From: Modicisalibacter coralii
Lineage (GTDB): Bacteria; Pseudomonadota; Gammaproteobacteria; Pseudomonadales; Halomonadaceae
DNA: 39,624 nt
Assembly (NCBI RefSeq): GCF_004117855.1
Contig: NZ_QWBW01000018.1
Location: 1 to 39,624, forward strand
Direction of reading: 5' to 3'
This document shows positions 34,625-39,624 of this stretch, piece by piece (within the stretch, counting starts at the first letter, position 1; every line of letters starts with the position of its first letter). The translations under genes and the position numbers were made by a program. Below the pieces are notes generated by a model, which saw nothing but the letters and a program-made list of their open reading frames with translations, searched no databases and had not been told where the DNA came from.

Positions 34625-35169
34625 GGCCGAGCCCCCGTATTGAGCAGACGCGACTCGATGGCACCGCTGACCTCGCGGCAGAAGGCGTCGCGATTGTAGG
34701 GACGGGCATCGACCACGTAGCCGCCGTCGTCGACCACGCTGGAATCGCGGGTCAGCCTCACGTCGTTCTCGCCGACCACCAGCGACAAGCGTTCGACCTG
34801 GACCGGGTCCTCGCGGAAGCCGACACCATAGCCCACGCCCAGCGCCGAGCGGCGTCCGAAGCTGCTCCACAGCGACGCCCCACCGAACCAGTGGTCGTCG
34901 ACGGCGCCCAGCCCCGGCCGACTAGTGGTGCGCTCGGCGCCGACCACGCCCAGCTCGAGGTCGGTGCTACGGATCGTGAAGCCGCGCGCCTCGAGCTCGG
35001 GGATGGCGGCACGCACCCAGGCCTCGCGGCTGACCCCGGCGTCGCGCAGCCAGGTGCACGAGGCCGGCATGTCGGCGGCAGGCTGGGTCAAGGGGTCATG
35101 GCCGACGGCCTGACAACCGCCGAGCAGCAGCCCCAGAAGGGGTAGCAGAGTCCCGATTCGTCTCGTCAT
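34621..35169 (-). CDS. Lipoprotein, first gene of the dctB-dctD cluster
   Basis: A 182-residue lipoprotein with signal peptide and lipobox LGGC (Cys19). The mature part has a Cys near the start (ASCTWLRDAGV), the GFTIRSTDLELGVVGAE segment shared with the next gene, a glycine-rich middle (RSALGVGYGVGF) and a second region NDVRLTRDSSVVDDGGYVV before a Cys-containing C-terminal helix (NRDAFCREV). Function unknown. The ATG at 35169 has only a weak GGGG upstream. It is divergent from the glycerate kinase gene with about 200 bp between the starts; no clear promoter was recognised there. Confidence 0.75.
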   Translation of the reverse strand: MTRRIGTLLPLLGLLLGGCQAVGHDPLTQPAADMPASCTWLRDAGVSREAWVRAAIPELEARGFTIRSTDLELGVVGAERTTSRPGLGAVDDHWFGGASLWSSFGRRSALGVGYGVGFREDPVQVERLSLVVGENDVRLTRDSSVVDDGGYVVDARPYNRDAFCREVSGAIESRLLNTGARP

Positions 35170-35376
35170 GGCGTGTGCCCCATCGCGTTGTCGAGTCCGC
35201 GTTCGCGGCTCGTCATTCCCAGCTTAGCGTGCCTTGCGGCGCGACGGCACCCGTCTTGCCATCTCCCGCGCCGGGACGATTCGCGCTAGGCTGACGGACT
35301 GTGCCGAGCCTTCCCGAGACCCCGACGCCAGGGCGGCTGCGAGGTCCCTCACGTGGCCCACGACAAGAGGACGCCA

Positions 35377-36522
35377 ATGAAGATCCTGATCGCCCCCGAT
35401 AGCTACAAGGACGCCCTGCCGGCCCGCGAGGCGGCCGCGGCGATCGCCCGCGGCGCTCGCCGGGCACGCCCCGACACCGAACTCGTCGAGTGCCCGATGG
35501 GCGACGGCGGCGAAGGCACGCTGGATGCCCTGCTCGCCGCCACCGGTGCCGAACGCCGCCTCGCCAACGTGCACGACGCCCTGGAACGCCCCGCCCGGGC
35601 CGCCTGGGGCTGGCATGCGGCGAGTCGCACCGCCTATGTCGAGCTCGCCGAGGCCAGCGGCCTGCAGGCGCTCCTCCGCGACGAGCGCACCGCGCTGCAC
35701 AGTTCCACCCGCGGCGTCGGTGAACTGATCCTCGCCGCCCTCGAGACCGGCGCCGAACGGCTGATTCTGACGCTCGGCGGCAGCGCCACCAACGACGCCG
35801 GTGCCGGCATGCTCGTGGCGCTGGGCGCGCGGCTCGAGGACGCCGCCGGACGGCCGCTGGCCCCCGGCGGTGCGGCGCTGGCCGAGCTTGACCGGCTCGA
35901 CCTCTCGGGGCTCGACCCACGCCTGGCCTCGCTGACGGTGGAAACCGCCGTGGACGTCGACAACCCCTTGACCGGGCCGCGCGGGGCGAGCGCGGTGTTC
36001 GGCCCGCAGAAAGGTGCCAGCGAGGCGGACGTCGAACGCCTCGACACCGCGCTGGGGCACTTCGCCGATCACGTCGCCCACGCCCTGGGCCGCGACGAAC
36101 GCGATCATCCGGGCGCCGGCGCGGCGGGCGGCATGGGCTTCGCCGCCCGCGCGCTGCTGGGCGCCGAGCTGCGCCCGGGCATCGAGCTGGTAATGGCCCA
36201 GGCGGGCTTCGACACCCAGCTCGCCGGCGCCGATCTGGTGATCACCGGCGAGGGCCAGCTCGACGGCCAGAGCCTGGCCGGCAAGACACCCATCGGCATC
36301 GCCCGCCGGGCCCATGCCTGCGGGGTGCCCACGGTCATTCTCGCCGGGCGCCTGGGGGACGGCTGGCAGGCCGCCCACGCCGAGGGCGTGAGTGCCGCCT
36401 TCGCCCTGGCCGATGGCCCCATGGCGCTCGACGAGGCCCTGTCGCGCTGCGCCGAGCTGCTCGCCGACCGCGCCGAGTCGGTGGTTCGCCTGTTCATCGC
36501 CCAGGCCGATCCGATGTCATGA
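35377..36522 (+). CDS. garK: Glycerate 2-kinase
   Basis: A 381-residue kinase of the GarK/GlxK (GckA type I) family, which converts D-glycerate to 2-phosphoglycerate. Landmarks are the N-terminal KILIAPDSYKDALPAREAA, MGDGGEGTLDAL, LTLGGSATNDAGAGML, VDVDNPLTGPRGASAVFGPQKGA and DLVITGEGQLDGQSLAGKTP, all highly conserved in the family. The ATG at 35377 follows AGAGGA; an upstream GTG would add eight residues and is rejected. No glycolate or tartronate semialdehyde genes are adjacent, so the pathway context is not visible. Confidence 0.94.
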   Translation: MKILIAPDSYKDALPAREAAAAIARGARRARPDTELVECPMGDGGEGTLDALLAATGAERRLANVHDALERPARAAWGWHAASRTAYVELAEASGLQALLRDERTALHSSTRGVGELILAALETGAERLILTLGGSATNDAGAGMLVALGARLEDAAGRPLAPGGAALAELDRLDLSGLDPRLASLTVETAVDVDNPLTGPRGASAVFGPQKGASEADVERLDTALGHFADHVAHALGRDERDHPGAGAAGGMGFAARALLGAELRPGIELVMAQAGFDTQLAGADLVITGEGQLDGQSLAGKTPIGIARRAHACGVPTVILAGRLGDGWQAAHAEGVSAAFALADGPMALDEALSRCAELLADRAESVVRLFIAQADPMS

Positions 36523-36575
36523 TGTCGTGAGCCAAATCAATAGGATGGGACTATCCCCACGATGTAGAGTGTTGT

Positions 36576-36605
36576 CTGTCACCGCTCGATGAGTCCCGCT
36601 ATCAT
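36576..36605 (+). promoter_or_regulatory. Possible promoter of dps
   Basis: CTGTCA (36576-36581) and TATCAT (36600-36605) are 18 bases apart, giving a leader of about 25 bases with AGGAGG before the ATG. A short inverted repeat GGGA-CTA-TCCC lies about 30 bp upstream. No clear OxyR site was recognised. Confidence 0.35.
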
Positions 36606-36636
36606 CGAGGCAATTCGTCACACAGGAGGCTTTCCC

Positions 36637-37110
36637 ATGTCGGATACCAACGCCATCGGTCTGCATCAGAGCAGTGCCAACCAGCTGGCCGAACAGCTCA
36701 ACACGCTGCTGGCCAACTACCAGATCTTCTACATGAACGTGCGCGGCTATCACTGGAACGTGAAGGGCCAGCAGTTCTTCGAGCTGCATACCAAGTTCGA
36801 GGAGCTCTACACCGACCTGCTGACCAAGATCGACGAGGTCGCCGAGCGCGTGCTCACCCTGGGGCACCAGCCGCTGCACGCCTACAGCGACTACGTGAAG
36901 ACCGCCGCCATCGCCGAGGACAAGAACGTCCACGACGGCGAGGCCTGCGTGCGCGGCATCGTCCAGGGCTACCAGACCCTGATCGAGCTGCAGCGCGAAC
37001 TGCTCAGCCTGGCCTCGGATGCCGACGACGAGGGCACCGCCTCGCTGGCCAGCGACTACATCCGCGAGCAGGAAAAGACCGTCTGGATGCTCAACGCCTA
37101 TCTCGGCTGA
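36637..37110 (+). CDS. dps: Dps-family DNA-binding ferritin
   Basis: A 157-residue mini-ferritin. The ferroxidase residues are at the family spacing: H39 (GYHWNVKG), H51 (FELHTKF), D66 and E70 (KIDEVAERV). Dps forms 12-mers that oxidise ferrous iron with hydrogen peroxide and store it, protecting DNA. The N-terminus is short and lacks the Lys-rich tail of E. coli Dps, so direct DNA binding is doubtful. The start at 36637 follows a perfect AGGAGG. A clear intrinsic terminator follows at 37144-37168, so it is probably transcribed alone. Confidence 0.95.
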   Translation: MSDTNAIGLHQSSANQLAEQLNTLLANYQIFYMNVRGYHWNVKGQQFFELHTKFEELYTDLLTKIDEVAERVLTLGHQPLHAYSDYVKTAAIAEDKNVHDGEACVRGIVQGYQTLIELQRELLSLASDADDEGTASLASDYIREQEKTVWMLNAYLG

Positions 37111-37143
37111 CGCCGACTCGCTGACGTCCGCCCGAGATCGACG

Positions 37144-37168
37144 CGCCGCTCACCGGAGCGGCGTTTTT
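37144..37168 (+). terminator. Intrinsic terminator of dps
   Basis: CGCCGCTC (37144-37151) pairs perfectly with GAGCGGCG (37156-37163) around a four-base loop and is followed by TTTTT. It begins 33 bp after the dps stop. Confidence 0.9.
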
Positions 37169-37320
37169 CATGCCCGGCCGGTTGTGGAAGTCACTGCATT
37201 GCCTATCCTTGGGGTGTCCCCGCTGACGCGACCCCCTTGTCCGCACGGACGGTCGCCCCAAGGTCAGAGGGGCAAGGCGGCATTCGGCCGCATCGCTCAC
37301 TGTGCCGCAAGGAGGTAGCC

Positions 37321-37884
37321 ATGAGCCAGAAACTGAGTGGCAAGCGCGTCGCCATTCTCGCCACCGACGGGTTCGAGGAATCGGAACTCGCGGTGCCGCG
37401 CAAGGAACTCGATGCCCAGGGCATCACGGTGCATATCGTCGCCCCCGAGAAGAAAGGCATCCGCGCCTGGGCGGAGACCGACTGGGGCGAGACCTACGAT
37501 GTCGACGTCGCCCTCGACGACGCCGACGTCGCCAGCTATCACGCCCTGGTGCTGCCGGGCGGCTTGTTCAATCCGGATAGCCTGCGCATCAACGAAAAGG
37601 CCCAGACCTTCGCCCGGCACTTCTTCGAGGCCGGCAAGCCGGTCGCGGCGATCTGCCACGGCCCCTGGTTGCTGATCAACGCCGGCGTGGTCGAAGGGCG
37701 CAGGATGACCTCCTTCCCCTCGGTGGCCCAGGACCTGAAGAACGCCGGCGCCGAGTGGGTCGACGAAGAGGTCGTGGTCGACAGCGGCCTGGTCACCAGC
37801 CGCAAGCCGGCCGACCTCGACGCCTTCTGCCGCAAGCTGATCGAGGAGATCGGCGAGGGCCGTCACAGCCAGCAACACGCCTGA
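37321..37884 (+). CDS. yhbO: DJ-1/PfpI-family protein, YhbO type
   Basis: A 187-residue cytosolic protein of the DJ-1/PfpI superfamily. The nucleophile elbow is AAICHGPW (C112, H113), preceded by VLPGG and with the conserved glutamate in DGFEESE (about 19-20) next to the active site. E. coli YhbO and related proteins protect against oxidative, pH and carbonyl stress; glyoxalase and deglycase activities have been proposed. The ATG at 37321 has AAGGAGG at ideal spacing, which decides against a longer upstream reading. A terminator follows at 37909-37938. It lies between dps and the App1-like gene, a loose stress cluster. Confidence 0.93.
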   Translation: MSQKLSGKRVAILATDGFEESELAVPRKELDAQGITVHIVAPEKKGIRAWAETDWGETYDVDVALDDADVASYHALVLPGGLFNPDSLRINEKAQTFARHFFEAGKPVAAICHGPWLLINAGVVEGRRMTSFPSVAQDLKNAGAEWVDEEVVVDSGLVTSRKPADLDAFCRKLIEEIGEGRHSQQHA

Positions 37885-37908
37885 TCGACACCACGTCGGA
37901 TCGCTTGC

Positions 37909-37938
37909 GTCCGCCTCGCCCGACGAGGCGGACGTTTT
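37909..37938 (+). terminator. Intrinsic terminator of yhbO
   Basis: GTCCGCCTCG (37909-37918) pairs perfectly with CGAGGCGGAC (37924-37933) around a five-base loop, followed by GTTTT. It starts 24 bp after the gene stop and ends 40 bp before the next start. Confidence 0.85.
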
Positions 37939-37978
37939 GCGTCTGGCCACCGCTGATACCGTTTCCCGGGAGAGCCCC

Positions 37979-39100
37979 ATGACCCGCCGCCCGTCACAGT
38001 CCCTGCGCAAGCTGCTGCGTCTCGCCGCCCGGCCGATGAAATCGGATCGCGGTCGCGGCGGCATCGTGGTGCACGCCTACCGGGGCTACGGCTCGGCGAG
38101 TCAGGTCTACCTGATGGGCCGGGTCTTTCACCAGCCCAGCCTGGGACTGCCGCTCGCCGAGGGCACGCTGGCCCGCGATCTGGCCGACGTGGTACGCCGC
38201 GGCGTGCGCTGGGGCGTCGGCGGCGCCGAGGTCACCCTGCGCCTGAACGGCAGCACGCTGACCGTGACCACCGACCGTGACGGCTACTACGATGCCTGGA
38301 TGCCGCTCGACGAGCCGTTGCCGCAGGATCGCAGCTGGCACCGCGCCGAACTCGACGTGCGCGTCGACGACGCCCACACGGTCAGCGGCAGCGCCGAAGT
38401 CTACGTGCCGCCGCCGGCGGTGGACATGGTGGTGATCAGCGACATCGACGACACCGTGATGTACACCGGTGTCGCCAACAAGCTGAAGATGTTCTACCGA
38501 CTGTTTCTCGAGAAGGCCGACCGGCGCACCGCCTTTCCCGGTGTCGCGCCCTTCTACCAGGCATTGTTCGCCGGCGCCGACGGCCAGCGACGCCGACCGA
38601 TGCTCTACGTCTCGCGCGGGCCCTGGAGCATCTACGAGGTCCTCGAGGCGTTCTTCCAGCGCAATCGTATCCCGGTGGGGCCGATTCTCTTCCTGCGCGA
38701 ATGGGGGCTGAGCCTGCAACGCCCCTGGCCACGCAAGGCCACCGATCACAAGGCCCGGGTGATCGAGCAGATGCTCTCGCTCTACGACACCCTGCCGTTC
38801 GTGCTGATCGGCGACAGCGGCCAGCAGGACCCCGAGACCTACGCGCGCATCGTCCGCGAGCATCCGGGGCGGATCCACACCATCTACATTCGCAACATCA
38901 ACCAGGACGCCAGCCGCGCTGCGGCGATCGACCGCCTCGCCGAGGAGGTCGGCGAGGACGGCTGCAGCCTGCTGCTGGCGAGCAGCAGCGTGCAGATGGC
39001 CGAGCACGCCCACGACCAGGGGCTGATCTCGAGCGCCGGCCTGGAAGCGGTACGCCGCTCGCCGGATCTCGCCGACACGCGCGACGGCGACGCCGCCTGA
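37979..39100 (+). CDS. App1-type phosphatase (DUF2183)
   Basis: A 373-residue protein. Residues 28-145 form a beta-rich domain (HAYRGYGSASQVYLMGRV, with a TTDRDGYYDAW turn); from 148 on there is a HAD-like App1 domain with DIDDT (D155, D157, T159) as the catalytic DxDxT, YVSRGPWSIYEVLEAFF as motif II, and FVLIGDSGQQDPETY as the acidic motif. Yeast App1 is a phosphatidate phosphatase with this DUF2183 domain; the bacterial substrate is probably a phospholipid or related phosphate but is not established. The ATG at 37979 follows GGGAGAG. It is convergent with the pepD-like gene, 16 bp apart. Confidence 0.88.
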   Translation: MTRRPSQSLRKLLRLAARPMKSDRGRGGIVVHAYRGYGSASQVYLMGRVFHQPSLGLPLAEGTLARDLADVVRRGVRWGVGGAEVTLRLNGSTLTVTTDRDGYYDAWMPLDEPLPQDRSWHRAELDVRVDDAHTVSGSAEVYVPPPAVDMVVISDIDDTVMYTGVANKLKMFYRLFLEKADRRTAFPGVAPFYQALFAGADGQRRRPMLYVSRGPWSIYEVLEAFFQRNRIPVGPILFLREWGLSLQRPWPRKATDHKARVIEQMLSLYDTLPFVLIGDSGQQDPETYARIVREHPGRIHTIYIRNINQDASRAAAIDRLAEEVGEDGCSLLLASSSVQMAEHAHDQGLISSAGLEAVRRSPDLADTRDGDAA

Positions 39101-39116
39101 GCGCCGCGCCGGCTCC

Positions 39117-39623
39117 TCAGGGGGCGCGCCCCTCGGCGAGCGCCTCGATCATCGCCCGCAGCAGTTGCCAGAACTCCGCCACCGAGTCGAGTTCGGCACG
39201 TTCGTCGGGCGAGTGGGCGCCGCGGATCTGCGGACCGAACGAGATCATCTCCAGCTGCGGATACTTGCCGCCGAGAATCCCGCACTCCAGTCCGGCATGG
39301 ATCACCTTGACCGCCGGGTCGCGACCCGTCAGGCGCTGGTGAATCTCGCGGAAACGCGTCAGCAACGGGCTGTCGGGGGCCGGCGTCCAGCCCGGGTAGG
39401 CGTGTTCGACGCGGGTCTCGGCGCCGATCAGTCCGAACAGCGCGCGAAAGCGGTCGGCCATGTCGGCGCAGGCGCTGTCGCGCAGCGAACGCACCAGCGC
39501 GCAGAGATGAAAGCGCCCTGCCGCGAGACTGACCACGCCCAGGTTGTTGGAGGTCTCGACCACCCCCGGAACCTCGGCACTCATCCGCTCCACGCCACAC
39601 GGGGCAACGTGCAGCGCCGCCAG
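39117..39623 (-). CDS. pepD: Cytosol non-specific dipeptidase, C-terminal part (runs off the right edge)
   Basis: About 168 residues of an M20C-family aminoacyl-histidine/non-specific dipeptidase; the frame is open to the window edge. Recognisable are HVAPCGVERMSAEVPGVVETSNNLGVV, the lid-to-catalytic-domain return, and VIHAGLECGILGGKYP with the metal-binding glutamate region, then SFGPQIRGAHSPDER with the last metal-ligand histidine. PepD cleaves Xaa-His and many other dipeptides in the cytosol using zinc. The N-terminal catalytic part (with the first metal ligands) lies beyond 39624. It is convergent with the App1-like gene. Confidence 0.92.
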   Translation of the reverse strand: MAALHVAPCGVERMSAEVPGVVETSNNLGVVSLAAGRFHLCALVRSLRDSACADMADRFRALFGLIGAETRVEHAYPGWTPAPDSPLLTRFREIHQRLTGRDPAVKVIHAGLECGILGGKYPQLEMISFGPQIRGAHSPDERAELDSVAEFWQLLRAMIEALAEGRAP

Positions 39624-39624
39624 C

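Noticed and set aside
32663-34699. Long plus-strand frame opposite dctB
   Set aside because: Antisense shadow of a gene with all histidine kinase motifs; composition typical of mirror frames.

Overview
The window is about 39.6 kb of high-GC gammaproteobacterial chromosome. Gene content points to a halophilic or marine member of the Halomonadaceae (Halomonas/Chromohalobacter type): a BCCT carrier, an OsmF/Yeh-type osmoprotectant ABC transporter, a TAXI-type TRAP transporter, FabY in place of FabH, and small entericidins. This assignment is inference from gene content and composition only. No rRNA, tRNA or CRISPR array was seen.

Layout. 1-297 is the end of an IS66-family element (tnpA, start of tnpB, terminal GTAAGCG end) inserted in a BCCT transporter gene, whose N-terminal part remains at 298-608. 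832-5478 is a visibly AT-richer island on the minus strand. It holds a small secreted protein and two copies of a two-gene module (Cys-containing secreted protein, then ankyrin lipoprotein), and is bordered by a decayed copy of the dacB 3' end (832-975) and the intact dacB (5479-6918). 6968-12935 is housekeeping and efflux: an SMR pump, a TrmB-like methyltransferase, fabY behind two PsrA-like boxes, coaD, a 2[4Fe-4S] ferredoxin and a MATE pump. 13007-19744 holds an AtoE-type short-chain fatty acid carrier, a hotdog thioesterase, a voltage-sensor-like membrane protein without a pore, a divergent MocR/LysE pair, a degenerate EAL-HDOD protein and an I78 inhibitor lipoprotein.

19939-23878 is a four-gene osmoprotectant ABC operon in the order of E. 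coli osmF-yehY-yehX-yehW. 23955-28506 (minus strand) holds two entericidin-like lipoproteins and a TAXI-TRAP operon: binding protein, fused permease, then a TauE/SafE exporter. This operon has a near-perfect -24/-12 sigma54 promoter (28560-28576) preceded by three copies of the dyad ATCGGC-N8-GCCGAT. A DctB/DctD-type kinase and sigma54 activator pair lies 3 kb away (31101-34267), with no DctPQM genes in view, so it is the obvious candidate regulator. Between them are a HIT protein, a possible gene remnant and an SSADH-like aldehyde dehydrogenase with an unusual Asn where NAD-binding Lys is expected.

The right end holds two overlapping lipoprotein genes translationally coupled to dctB, glycerate kinase, Dps, a PfpI/YhbO-type DJ-1 protein, an App1-type phosphatase and the C-terminal part of a PepD-like dipeptidase running off the edge. 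Three copies of an intergenic palindromic repeat (5068-5247, 7368-7506, 28709-28859) are scattered through the window.
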